NCBI GenBank assembly: GCA_000333855.2
Contig: CM007340.1
Location: 637,202 to 701,201, forward strand
Reading direction: 5' to 3'
DNA length: 64,000 nucleotides
Source of the DNA: Endotrypanum monterogeii
Taxonomy: Eukaryota > Euglenozoa > Kinetoplastea > Trypanosomatida > Trypanosomatidae
Shown: piece by piece, positions 10,722-20,593 of the stretch
Layout of the letters: the number at the start of each line of letters is the position of its first letter
Numbering within the stretch: the stretch's first letter is position 1
Notes under the pieces: generated by a model
The model's database searches: none
What the model saw: the letters and a program-made list of their open reading frames with translations, nothing else
Told to the model about the DNA's origin: nothing
Program-made: the position numbers and the translations under genes

Positions 10722-13205
10722 TCACTCAGCGAGACTGTAAAGATGTTGAAGGATATCACAAACGACACGCGCTACATGACTGCATCTATCGCTTGCACAC
10801 GACGCAGATAATGGAGTCGCTCCATGCACCGCCTGGCCACCTTCTCGCTCTAGCCGTGTGACGACGCCAAGTATCACATCACGTATTGTTGCCGTCACCT
10901 CAGCCGGTGAAAAGAGTGATTGTTGTGGGAATGCCGCGACATTACCTGGAATGCTTTGCACATCCGCTGTAGCGTTGGTGACGTATTCGTCCACGAGACG
11001 GTCAACTTGCGTGAGTGTCTCCAGTGCCGCAGTACTTAACGCCTCTTCGGTGGTCCGTGCATGATCTGATCGCTGCCTTTGGCCCATATAGGTCACAAAA
11101 TCACGCAGTCGTTGCTTCATGACTGCAGCTGAGGCACTCAGGGGAGGGGAAGAAAGCTGCACGTGGACATCAAGGCGTCCAGGGCGGCACACAGCAGGGT
11201 CTAGGGCGTCAGTTGACGGAGATGAGGCGACGACGACGACGACGTGATCGGCCTTCCCACCGCCGACACCATCCATCTGTGTGAGGAGGGTGCTGAGCGT
11301 TCGATCTTCGGTCGTGTTCGTTTCCCTGGTGGTGCGGCCACGTGGGGGGGCCAGTGAGTCGATGTTGTCAATAAACAGAGCCGTTGGTGCGAGGGCGCGT
11401 GCGGTATCGAAGAGTTGTGCGATGTTTTTCTCGGAGCGGCCCACCTCTTTTTCAACGAGGGACAGACCGTCCACAGACATTACATGAATATGTCGAGCGT
11501 CTTGCAACTGCAGCCTTCGCCTGAGGCAAGACAGCAGCGCCGTTTTCCCGGTTCCGCTAGGCCCGCAAAGAAGTACACCCTTGGTGCAAGGAATTTCGAG
11601 TTCGCGCAACAGAGAAAGGTGCGTCAGCGGCCACACGATCAGCTCTTCCACCTTACGTATAGCCTCCTCGATGCCGTAAAGGTGGTGGTAGATCTCATGG
11701 ACCGAGGTCTGTCGAGACAGTGGTGCCACTGCTGTATTTGAGACGACAGGCATGCTGTCCTGGATCTGCTGTGTCGCTGCCTCCTCCTTCGACCGCTCGT
11801 ACTGGCGTTCAGGCTGACTCGAGTCACCGCAGTTCATGTTTTGGATGTCTACCGGTGCGAGGGACAATATGTTCGCAAGATCAGCGTCAGAGAATCGCAC
11901 TAGCTGGTCCACCGTCCAGTGGGCGGTGTCCTCGGCCACGGCCACAGCAGTCGTATGGCATTTTTCCTGGGACATCGACGATAGTGAGGACAAACTCACC
12001 AGGCGTCGTCTCAGGTACGCCTGGCGGTCTTCCGTCGTGGTTACTGCAAAACGCCGGCTTTGTAACCCCACGCGCGAGAGCAGGGTCGCTGGAACGACTC
12101 CCACGTCCTCTGCAAAGGACCAAACAACCACCGGCATCGCCCCTGCGCACAGATCGTCCAAACACGCACACAGCTGATGCGTCACGCTGCTCACCATCGT
12201 GTTGGCATTGGTCTCCAACAAATGAAGAGATTCTAGAACGACGAGCAGGCACGGCGAAACATACGCTGAGCTCAGCGGCAAATGTCTTAATTGACCGGGA
12301 GGCATCGGCGTACACTCAGATAGCAGCGGTGGCTGAAGCACTGCTTCGACCACTTCCAGCGCCTCTGACTCAAGCAGTGTCAGCACCTCCGCAAAGTTGA
12401 GGCGACGCGCCTCAAGGGCGAATACATTCGTGCTCGCTACCCGAATGACCGAGGGGGTGGTTGCCTGGAGGAGACGCAGCAGGTGTTGCTGGCTTGACGT
12501 GTCACCGACAAAAAGAAGGGATGATGACGGCAGCGAACGTGAGGAGGTGAGATCAGTGTGCCTGGGGGTACTGCTGCTACTGGAGAGGGCACTGCCCATG
12601 ATTTGTGCGGTACGGTTCAAGTATTTTAGTGCTTCGGTGTGGGCCTGCGTGACCGCGCGGTGAAGCAGCTCGAACTCTTCTCGTTGCTCGGAGCAGTGCC
12701 GCATGCGAGTTGCGAGAGTCGCCACTGAGCAGCAGTGCTTACTGATCATCTCGCGAAGCGAGCGGTGCGTCAAGCGAATTCGCCCATCGCGTGCCAACTG
12801 GCGCAAATCTAGAGCTTTCAAAATAGCGGTGCTGTTTCTCTCCTCGTCCCCACAGTGCACACCTGCCGACGACCCTAGCCCAGCTTCGGTGCTCACTGGC
12901 AGGTACACTGCGCACCCCTGCAGAGGATTCCACGCCCTCACGAAGGGGAGTTGCTCCGCACCGATGCATTCGAGGCAGCTCCACTCAGCTGTCATCATTA
13001 CACTGTGGCCGAGGCGCGAGAGGCCCACGGTACGTATCGAGGCATCCTTTCCCGTCACCAGGTACTGGGGCCAGGGCATCGCTGCCTCCACGATGGCCGC
13101 CACGAACGACTGCAGATCGTCAAGCGGGTATCGAGGGAGGTCACCCACTTCAGGCCACCAGAGTAGGGGTGCCTCAAGCACCAGTGCGTCGGTGAAACCC
13201 GTCAT
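10722..13205 (-). CDS. Type II AAA ATPase-like protein (PEX1/PEX6-like), altered Walker B
   Basis: An 827-residue protein from the ATG at 13205; the open frame continues to a TTG at 13244 but there is no upstream in-frame ATG before the stop. A single clear AAA module lies in the C-terminal part: Walker A GPSGTGKT near residue 547, Walker B ALFIDNIDSLAPPRG near 607-621, then LLTQMDG and RPGRLD near 672. Residues about 230-400 look like a degenerate first AAA domain with no Walker A. A degenerate D1 plus a D2 is the layout of the peroxisomal peroxins PEX1 and PEX6, and of some AFG2/SPATA5-like proteins; in kinetoplastids these would serve glycosome biogenesis. Oddly, the Walker B catalytic glutamate of the usual DE pair is Asn (DN), and the sensor-1 Asn (usual ATN) is Ser (ASS), so ATP hydrolysis may be impaired. 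The AAA call is firm; the exact family is not. Confidence 0.8.
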   Translation of the reverse strand: MTGFTDALVLEAPLLWWPEVGDLPRYPLDDLQSFVAAIVEAAMPWPQYLVTGKDASIRTVGLSRLGHSVMMTAEWSCLECIGAEQLPFVRAWNPLQGCAVYLPVSTEAGLGSSAGVHCGDEERNSTAILKALDLRQLARDGRIRLTHRSLREMISKHCCSVATLATRMRHCSEQREEFELLHRAVTQAHTEALKYLNRTAQIMGSALSSSSSTPRHTDLTSSRSLPSSSLLFVGDTSSQQHLLRLLQATTPSVIRVASTNVFALEARRLNFAEVLTLLESEALEVVEAVLQPPLLSECTPMPPGQLRHLPLSSAYVSPCLLVVLESLHLLETNANTMVSSVTHQLCACLDDLCAGAMPVVVWSFAEDVGVVPATLLSRVGLQSRRFAVTTTEDRQAYLRRRLVSLSSLSSMSQEKCHTTAVAVAEDTAHWTVDQLVRFSDADLANILSLAPVDIQNMNCGDSSQPERQYERSKEEAATQQIQDSMPVVSNTAVAPLSRQTSVHEIYHHLYGIEEAIRKVEELIVWPLTHLSLLRELEIPCTKGVLLCGPSGTGKTALLSCLRRRLQLQDARHIHVMSVDGLSLVEKEVGRSEKNIAQLFDTARALAPTALFIDNIDSLAPPRGRTTRETNTTEDRTLSTLLTQMDGVGGGKADHVVVVVASSPSTDALDPAVCRPGRLDVHVQLSSPPLSASAAVMKQRLRDFVTYMGQRQRSDHARTTEEALSTAALETLTQVDRLVDEYVTNATADVQSIPGNVAAFPQQSLFSPAEVTATIRDVILGVVTRLEREGGQAVHGATPLSASCASDRCSHVARVVCDILQHLYSLAE

Positions 13206-13867
13206 CCATCCAGTGGACCTCCGTGTCGCTGTCGCTCGCACCAAGGGTGCGTTGTGGTGATTGCGCGGGGGCCTCTAAGCGTGTGCAGGTTTGCGTGCAC
13301 AGGAGACATATCAAAAAGGTGGGGAAAACACGAGAGAACAAGAAAAAGGCAAGGGGGGGTGGTGGGGGAAGTAGGATGGATTTCTGTTGAGGTGAGATTG
13401 GGTGCGGAGAAGGAGCGCCATGGACTGCGAACTGTCAGCGGCGTGCGTAGCGGAGAGGTGTCTCTCACATGGGAGTAGCTGGAGGACGTCATCCGTCAAC
13501 AAGGCGTCAGCACAACAGTGCTGCAGCGGTGAAGAAGCATCTTTGTACAGCTCACAGGGACGTATGAGATGCCACACTGCTTGCAAGTGCGAGCTCACGC
13601 AGGTCAACGTTAGGGTGGTGATACGTGGTTGAGCCTGGGAATCTGCGAAGTGCATACACCGCGCTTTCACTCGCGTACAACAAGATGAATTAATTCACTT
13701 TGAGAAGAAAAAAAGTAGTGGGTCAGTGAATCTAAATATGTGTGTGTGTGTGTGTGTCTCTCCCACCTCTCTATATATAGAGATGTCAAGGGAACACATT
13801 GCGGCGAGACAAACGCGCAGATCCCCTGCACTCCTCGGTAGAGTGACTCACACGACTCGTCTAGAAA
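13206..13867. other. Left part of a 4.2-kb gene-free region
   Basis: Likely 5' UTR and processing signals of the AAA gene. A G-rich plus strand at about 13346-13372 would be a pyrimidine tract on the coding strand. A (TG)n run lies at 13739-13756. No gene seen. Confidence 0.65.
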
Positions 13868-14251
13868 GAATCGCCGACCACTCGATCAGAACGTGCGTCC
13901 AACGGCTTCTTCATGCCTCTCCCTCCACTCATCTGCCCGGCGCGTGTCGCGTGATTGGCGCCAGGCGGAGTCACATGGGTTCAACGCCGTTACCCATGCG
14001 GGTCCGCGGTCAGGAAACCCGTGATAGTTGGAGGCGGTGACACTTGGTTTTGACACACGAGAGGGTGGACCTCGTTGCGTACAGGGTGTGAGCCACGCGA
14101 AAGCTGACCGGCCTCGGGTCGCCCCAAGTCTCTGCAGACAAGTCCGGTGTGTCCACGTCGGGGCTCAGAGGCCTCTGCTCCATCTGCCGCTCCACTCGCA
14201 TGGAGGGGGGGGGGGGGGGGCGGGCATTTCGTACACGCCCACACCAAGGGA
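13868..14251. repeat. Direct repeat copy A (about 384 bp, 423-bp period)
   Basis: The segment from about 13875 to 14205 is repeated, without a difference that I could see, at 14298-14628. The copies diverge only in a terminal G run (longer here, about 14203-14220) and the few bases after it, then share a stretch ending in CACACCAAGGGA. The copy abuts an assembly gap (14252-14267). Open frames inside it differ between strands and have no recognisable product, so I do not call it coding. Function unknown. Confidence 0.9.
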
Positions 14252-14267
14252 NNNNNNNNNNNNNNNN
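14252..14267. other. Assembly gap (16 N)
   Basis: Run of N between the two direct-repeat copies. Its true size is unknown, so the copy number of the repeat may be underestimated. Confidence 1.
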
Positions 14268-14290
14268 GTCTGAGTGGTGTCTGCGAGAGA

Positions 14291-14673
14291 GAATGGGCGA
14301 CCACTCGATCAGAACGTGCGTCCAACGGCTTCTTCATGCCTCTCCCTCCACTCATCTGCCCGGCGCGTGTCGCGTGATTGGCGCCAGGCGGAGTCACATG
14401 GGTTCAACGCCGTTACCCATGCGGGTCCGCGGTCAGGAAACCCGTGATAGTTGGAGGCGGTGACACTTGGTTTTGACACACGAGAGGGTGGACCTCGTTG
14501 CGTACAGGGTGTGAGCCACGCGAAAGCTGACCGGCCTCGGGTCGCCCCAAGTCTCTGCAGACAAGTCCGGTGTGTCCACGTCGGGGCTCAGAGGCCTCTG
14601 CTCCATCTGCCGCTCCACTCGCATGGAGGGGGGGGGGTGCAGCGCACATTCCGTACACGCCCACACCAAGGGA
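14291..14673. repeat. Direct repeat copy B (about 383 bp)
   Basis: Second copy of the 13868-14251 repeat, offset 423 bp (422 bp after a shorter G run at about 14627-14637). The sequence leaving the repeat on the right is unique. Sequence upstream of each copy (…AGAAAGAAT versus …GAGAGAGAAT) is only loosely alike, so the unit boundary is near 13868/14291. Confidence 0.9.
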
Positions 14674-17415
14674 AGTGCTTTCCTTCGTCATCGAACATCA
14701 CTCCAGATTTGCGTCACAGCGCGTGCGCCAAGACCTCCCGTTTAGTTGCCGTTGCGGAACGACGCTGTTGTCTCCGAAGTGTGCTTACATGCACTTCGAC
14801 GGGGTACTGCATTTCTCTACGTCTGACAATGCAGGGGGAAGGGAAGCAATATGGAGGGAGACTTATCCCTCGCCCATGTGCGCTCGCCTCCAGCCGGTGT
14901 TGCCAGGCAGAGAGGGTGGACAGAACTCCTTCATCAGATGGTATTGATATGACCATCTGTTTATCACCGACCGCTGCCGGGACACTCAATTGCGAGGGGC
15001 TGCACATGTGTTGCTACGTTCAGATGTTTTCTAATCGCTTCGTCTCACCATAGGTAAGTCGTGTGTGTGTGTGTGTGTGTGTAAGTCTTTTTTTTTTGCT
15101 AATATCCTGCCATTTGTATTCTTTATCAGGGAATCGCAGAGAGTGAGGACTTCGGTGCGATCATATAGAAAGCTGTGCTCAGGCAATATAGAGGATAATA
15201 TTGCAGGTGCTGATCCCGACTGCATCATCTCTCGCAGTCGCAGAGACGCCGTCAGTTTATTGCGAGTCGGATGCGAAAACGTGCGCTATGGAAAGGGATC
15301 CTACACATGGGAGCTACACTCTAGTATTCTCGAGCGACAGAAGTGTGACGACGCAAAATCTAGTGCGCTTGCAGGTTAACGTGGTGATGGGATGCGTAGT
15401 GATCTCAAGCGTTTGCGTGTATTTCGTCGAGTCGCAGTCGATCGTCTGTGCGGTCGTTGACGTGGAACCGATTTTTCTCGTTGGGGCCTCGGATAGTGAT
15501 ACGAGCAATACCTAGCCGTCACTGGCGATGCCTTGAGTCAAACAGCAAACAGTCGAGCGTAAGAGTGGACGCTTTCGTGAGTTGTGTTAGGAGGAAGGGG
15601 TATCATGCCTGGCTACTCGTCTCACCTGCGCATGCCCAGAGGCAGTCGCTGAGAGCACCAGTTACGACGGAGCCACCTCGGGTGGATCGTACATACGTGC
15701 CTCGCATCGAGCGCTGCGAATCTGGGACCGTTGCAAATGCGACGCGAGTTGAGGGCATCGACTGTGTTCACTAGCAGTCACCATCCACCGCTACTGCCAA
15801 CATCTTGCCCCTCCAAACATGAGGGTATCTGACCCCTTCATATGCATGACCGTTATCGATACGAACACACGTGACACGGATGCGTGATTGCTTTCCCCTC
15901 ATGACACCCCCATTACACTGAAACATGTGCGCGTGTGTGCTTTGAGGTGTGCCTGTGTACTAGAAGAGACGGATCAAACTTCTGGCCGTCTCTGCCTCTC
16001 TTTTTTTTTTTCTCTCCGGGGAGACCAAAGGCCCGTATGAAGGACGCATCACGGACATCGATCCGTTGGCAATCTTTACGGCAAAACAGAGCGCGTAGGA
16101 GGCCCTATGCTACACATAACATCACTGCGACAGCGAGACGGGGGAACATCCAGGAGGACTTGTGCATATGGCAGGTCTTCGAGACGTTACGTGCTGAGCG
16201 GGCTCCAGCGTGGCCGAGACTACGACTCTCCTCCGCGTGGAGGACACTTGTACAAATGTATTCGGAACGGGGTTCCATTGCCTCCGTGCCCAAGCGCAGA
16301 GAGTTTGTTCACCTCTGCAGAAAGAGTACTACATTCCTTTGGCAAGGATGTCCCCTCCGTCGTGCAACATGTGATCCTGAGTGCATGCATACTGTAGCCC
16401 TAATAAAGGCAGACCGGCGGTCCTGCAATTCGAACGCAGTACCTCCTCCGTCACAACCTCCACACTCACATCTGCTGCGCAAGCCGCATCACGGCAGTGC
16501 CCACTGTGCCGAGTAGTCGCGCACTACCTACCTTAAGGTTGCTCAGGCATCCTCGCTACTCGACAGCCAACGCCAGGTGCGATATTGTCGATCCACGTTA
16601 ACACTTTGATGATCACACAGATGATACATAAATGCCCAGCGTATTGGATCATCTCAGGGCCACGCCAACCAGCAGTTGACTTCTCTGCATCAAAGATGGC
16701 TTCGTGTCGGCAGTGGAAAGGAGGAGGGAGTCGCCAGCTGCTTGTTCGCCCCCCCCCTTTCCCTGATAACGCTCTGGTAAGACCCTCTCCCTCGCCCCTC
16801 TTCTCGCGGAGAAAAAAAAAGGAGCAGTGGAAACCATCAAAAAAAAAAAAAGATAGCGTCGAGAAGAGGAGAGCGGAAGCCGCGCCGGGGCTTTGTGTGC
16901 GGCTGTGCGTAGCGTAAGGGGGGTGACAAATGTGTGTGTACGCTAAATACATTCCATTACTGTTTTGAGCTCTGCGCACATTCACCCCCCTCCCCATCCA
17001 CTCCAGGGGGGGGAGGGGGGAGGCGGGTTCAGTTGTGTATCAGACCCTAGGCAATCGTTCATGCATTCGAGAGGAGGAATGGATGAGGGCACAACAACAC
17101 GGAAGTCCAGCACAAATCCCATAAAGAGACGAATATCAGCAACATGTGATAAAAATATATACAAGAGTAATGACCCCCTGGCAGTGCTGGCGGTCCCGAG
17201 GCGGCGGGGGGGGGGGGCAGGGGGGCAGCTCATTAGTAAGAAGAGGGGGAGAAGATTTCTTACTGCCCACCTTTTCCGTTATCAGAAATCGCCGCAGAGC
17301 ACTTTTCGCGCCGAACTCCAATTCATTCACGACCAATGTTAAGGCTGACCCTTGGTGATGTTATCAAGTAGGCAGGAGACGAATCCGCACTGATGTGAGC
17401 AGCCGTGTCAGATGC
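14674..17415. other. Gene-free region of normal sequence complexity, contents unexplained
   Basis: About 2.7 kb without a convincing gene on either strand. It includes a (TG)n run at 15061-15082, a T run at 16001-16010, an A run at about 16839-16851, and G-rich plus-strand tracts at about 17006-17020 and 17204-17217. Much of 14.7-16.5 kb is not low-complexity, unlike most spacers here. Plus-strand frames at 15935-16516 and 16107-16397 overlap in different phases and match no family I know. A decayed gene or an old retroposon relic is possible but unproven. Confidence 0.55.
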
Positions 17416-19167
17416 TCAGCGACCAAGCAGGCGATGAACCCAACCGTTCGCTTTTCCATCCACTGCGGCTGTTCCAATCGCAACTGCGGTCGCCATCACC
17501 ATGAGACCTGTCAATAACATCACGCGACGTACGCGTGCTGCCTTGGCAGGGCTGCGCCACTCCCGCGGCAGCGAATGCCACAGCAGCCGCAGGGCCGCGT
17601 TGCGCGTGTTCTGGTTGGACAGCAGACCGAGTCGTTTGACGTCACCGTTAAGAAAGTTCGTTTCTTCCGTCTTTACTGTCTCTTTATGCTGCGCGCAGTA
17701 CTGCTCTGCCGTCTTGATGAGCGAGTTGAGGACCTTACGGTCAATACTGTCGAGCACACGGGAGGGAAGCCGCGAGAGCTGGGCGTAGACGCGTGCCATC
17801 AGCACAATGCCGTTGTCGTTGGCTTCCGTGACGCTCATGGTGACCCCAATTTCTTCATTAGCGACATGGATCCACTCGAGGATGGTCTCGCGCTGGTGAA
17901 TAGCAAGGGCAGCGGTAAAGTAAATGACGGCTGAACCCTCTTCGTCTGCTACAAAATAGTCGAACAATCGTGTCAGCACCTCCAAGTTCTCGATGTTGTG
18001 CACGTACCACGTAATGACCCATGACACAGCGTAATGTGACTCCGGCCCTACTCCACACCACTCTAGGGCAGCAGCCAAAGGAGGGTCTTCTTGGGCAATG
18101 ATGGCGTGCATGGCGTACAGCATTGCCTCAGAGTTCCTCAGTTGACGCGCGCTGAATCGCTTCCAGCGTGTAACCAGCAGTTTTTCACACACGGACACAA
18201 CTTCCTCCCACTCCATGTGTGGGCTCAGTACGTGCATCATGCACCCCATCAGTTCGTGCAATCCTTGGTAGTAGAAGCACTGCGGGTTGTGGAGAAGCAC
18301 GCGCAGGATCATGTTTTTTAGCCGCCACCGCTGCTCATTGCGCTCGGCTGAGTGCGGGTATAAAGTCCACAGTGAGCGCGCTATGTCTGCCTCCACTACG
18401 CGCGGTTGGCAATTGTCAGGCAGATGATACCACGATATGGGGTACAACACTCGCCCAAAGAAGTCCTGCGGAGTGTTGGCGTTGCCATCCACGACGCCCT
18501 TTGCAAGCTCGAGGAAGTGGCCGGTGTCACTTTTCACGCGTCGTGAAAGTTGGGAGACGGCGCGTCGACGGACAGGGGGTCGTACCAACGGCCTCTCTTC
18601 GCTGGTGTTGCTGTCACCGTCAGCGCCTTCTTGAACGTGATCCACACGAGACATCGCTCGCGACCGCTCCAGCGATGGGTGCCGATGGCGAAGTGGCCAT
18701 GCCGTCGATAGGTTCAGCAAAGGAACTGAGCTGAAGGACGAGGTGCGGGCCGGGCGATTCTCCTCGCCGTCGTCTTCTCTCCCCCCCAACGGATGGCTGG
18801 AGGAGCCTAAAGAATCGCTCATGCGTGTATCCTCTCGACTGGGGTTGCCGCCAGATTGACACGCTTGCAGGCGTGCCTCTTCCTGCATTTGGTGTATGAT
18901 GCCGTCACCGAGCTGTGGCACAGCAGTTCCGCTTCTGAGCCCGAGGATGAGATCACGCCACACCATGACTCGCAGTTGTGCATATCGCTGCAGCCGCCCT
19001 GAGCGACACATCACGGCGCAGTGCTCCATGTAGTCCGCCTCTGTCTGTTCAAGTCGGCGACGCTCGAGTTGATCGATGAGGAACTCTTCATCTTCCAGAG
19101 GAGACGACGACGAGGCCGCAGCGGACGATCCGCTGCTGGAGATAGACATAGTAGACGAATGAAACAT
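17416..19167 (-). CDS. TBC-domain Rab GTPase-activating protein, TBC1D20-like, C-terminal anchor
   Basis: 583 residues from the ATG at 19167 (a second Met follows at residue 7). The first 230 residues are Ser-rich and presumably disordered. The TBC domain spans about residues 235-480 and keeps both GAP fingers: the arginine in VEADIARS near residue 262 (IxxDxxR type) and the glutamine in YYQGLHELMG near 300 (YxQ type). A hydrophobic segment (VMLLTGLMVMATAVAIGTAA) lies about 20 residues from the C-terminus and looks like a tail anchor. TBC plus a C-terminal membrane segment is the TBC1D20/Gyp8 arrangement, a GAP for Rab1-class GTPases at the ER-Golgi interface. The GAP activity is well supported by both fingers; the Rab partner is inferred from the family. 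Confidence 0.9.
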   Translation of the reverse strand: MFHSSTMSISSSGSSAAASSSSPLEDEEFLIDQLERRRLEQTEADYMEHCAVMCRSGRLQRYAQLRVMVWRDLILGLRSGTAVPQLGDGIIHQMQEEARLQACQSGGNPSREDTRMSDSLGSSSHPLGGREDDGEENRPARTSSFSSVPLLNLSTAWPLRHRHPSLERSRAMSRVDHVQEGADGDSNTSEERPLVRPPVRRRAVSQLSRRVKSDTGHFLELAKGVVDGNANTPQDFFGRVLYPISWYHLPDNCQPRVVEADIARSLWTLYPHSAERNEQRWRLKNMILRVLLHNPQCFYYQGLHELMGCMMHVLSPHMEWEEVVSVCEKLLVTRWKRFSARQLRNSEAMLYAMHAIIAQEDPPLAAALEWCGVGPESHYAVSWVITWYVHNIENLEVLTRLFDYFVADEEGSAVIYFTAALAIHQRETILEWIHVANEEIGVTMSVTEANDNGIVLMARVYAQLSRLPSRVLDSIDRKVLNSLIKTAEQYCAQHKETVKTEETNFLNGDVKRLGLLSNQNTRNAALRLLWHSLPREWRSPAKAARVRRVMLLTGLMVMATAVAIGTAAVDGKANGWVHRLLGR

Positions 19168-19951
19168 TGATGGGCTTCTTCTAGGACACGGCGGGGTCTA
19201 TATCTGCTACAGAGGGGAGGGGGGGGGTATAATGCAGACAGTGTCGAGTACGGTACTTGTTACGTCTCTGAAGAGTAGACCAGTATGGGAGCAAGGGAAG
19301 GTGACAGATGATAAGTATCTCACGGGGGGGGGGGAGAGGAGGAGATGAGCAGGATAGAAACACGGAGGAAGTATTTGCCTCACCTCACGTGCACTTGTGT
19401 GTGTGTGTGGCTTTTTGTGTGTGCACAGGTGTAGAAGAGGCACTGTTACACTCGAACTCCTCCACAAGTCGCAGTACAAGTCAGTAAATGGGGTGACCAT
19501 GAGATGAGGGTGATGTTGGGGCAGGGAGGGGGGGGGGCAGGGGGGGCAGGGAGGGGAGGGGCATTGAGTCTCTGGAGGAATAGTGCGCCCCAAAGGAAAT
19601 GGAGAAGGGGAAGGGAGGTGACACAATGCTTTTCTGTTTACGTCTGTTGGAATACCAGCCTCAGCGAGGTGATAGTCATAAGAAAGATATGTCGGTGGGA
19701 TTGAGATACACGGCAGGAGCACACACATATCGACATAGGTGCACACAGACTCAATCACCAAGAGAAGTGGTTAAGATTGGGAGGAAAAAAAAAACAGTTG
19801 CTGGGGTTCAACGCTGACGTCACTGCCAATGACGACGACGGCAACAAACGGGGGATATAAAGATCGACACAGACGCGTACATTCGATGACTGTTGATCAG
19901 TGGGCAAGCTCCGGTGCACGTGCCGCGGACACGTTGGGAGCCCCTGCTGGG
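19168..19951. other. Intergenic region, no gene
   Basis: Plus-strand G tracts at about 19324-19335 and 19527-19560 are pyrimidine tracts on the coding strand, and a short (TG)n run lies near 19396-19408. The minus-strand frame at 19207-19761 is low-complexity and overlaps the proposed splice signals, so it is not called. Confidence 0.7.
19207..19208 (-). promoter_or_regulatory. Probable spliced-leader acceptor AG of the TBC gene
   Basis: On the minus strand a C/T tract (about 19212-19233) is followed by the first AG at this position, about 40 nt upstream of the ATG. Confidence 0.45.
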
Positions 19952-20593
19952 TTACTCCAAAATTGTTTTGGCCTCCATGCCCTTTGGCGGCTGTGCGTCC
20001 ACCTTCTTCTTCTTTACATCGTCCCAGTTCGTGGATAGCACTGTCCCACCGCTTTCCGTAAAAGATTTGATCATAGCACGTCGTTGCTCATCAGAGCCGT
20101 CGCCATAGATCTGCTGGAAAAGTTTATTGAGTGCAGCCTCCCCTTCCGGCTTCGTGTCGTCCTCGACCTCGACCTTCAACGTGCTCCAGTCCTTTCCCTT
20201 ACTGTTGGGATACGTGAGGTCCTTGGTCGATGCAGGAAGCGAGCTATCTGGTGTGCGCAAGTTGGGGGCAACAGCTGCATCTTCTGCACTGGTCTTGCGC
20301 TCCAGAATTGGCCACTGGTACGGTTGGGCCTTATTCACGGATACTTCCACTTTCATTGGACGCACGGAGATGGACGCGTCATCTTCAGTGAGTTCTGCGA
20401 ATAGGGGATCGTAACCGCAACTGTACTCGCGTCCGTTGTCATCGAGGCGGATGGTCACCTCCAGTGAAGTGGACGTCTTTGTCACGACGACGTCGTTCGC
20501 CGTGCGGTCTTTGACGTAGAAGGTGAAGTGGATCTGTTCCGCAGACTGATACCACTCCATCCGCACTTGGCCGATGAATGGCACAACTGACAT
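19952..20593 (-). CDS. SGT1: SGT1-like Hsp90 co-chaperone (CS + SGS domains, no TPR)
   Basis: 213 residues from the ATG at 20593 (MSVVPFIGQVRMEWYQSAEQ). The open frame runs 113 codons further upstream, but that part is low-complexity and lies across the proposed splice acceptor at 20653-20654, so it is 5' UTR. Residues about 5-95 form a CS (p23-like) domain ending in PYQWPILER. Residues about 125-213 form the SGS domain, with the KDWSTLKVEVEDD start, the ALNKLFQQIYGDGSDEQRRA helix pair and the SFTESGGTVLSTNWDDV block. The TPR domain of yeast and plant SGT1 is absent, so this is a short form. SGT1 binds Hsp90 through its CS domain and serves SCF and kinetochore client assembly. A CHORD protein, a classic SGT1/Hsp90 partner, is encoded 40 kb upstream in the same unit. 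Confidence 0.93.
   Translation of the reverse strand: MSVVPFIGQVRMEWYQSAEQIHFTFYVKDRTANDVVVTKTSTSLEVTIRLDDNGREYSCGYDPLFAELTEDDASISVRPMKVEVSVNKAQPYQWPILERKTSAEDAAVAPNLRTPDSSLPASTKDLTYPNSKGKDWSTLKVEVEDDTKPEGEAALNKLFQQIYGDGSDEQRRAMIKSFTESGGTVLSTNWDDVKKKKVDAQPPKGMEAKTILE

Noticed and set aside
13868..14673. CRISPR-like or protein-coding interpretation of the direct repeat
   Set aside because: Only two long units with no short spacer pattern, in a nuclear eukaryotic chromosome; frames inside have no credible product.
16405..16450. T-arm/B-box-like palindrome (CTGC-ATTCGAA-CGCAG) suggesting a tRNA gene
   Set aside because: No matching acceptor stem, D-arm or anticodon arm lies at the right distance on either strand; the motif is a chance palindrome.
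15935..16516. 193-codon plus-strand frame as a gene
   Set aside because: It is on the opposite strand to every other gene, overlaps another plus-strand frame in a different phase, and has no recognisable domain.
14674..16530. Firm call of a SIDER or other named retroposon
   Set aside because: I could not verify a signature sequence, A-rich tail or target-site duplication by eye, so it is left as a possibility only.
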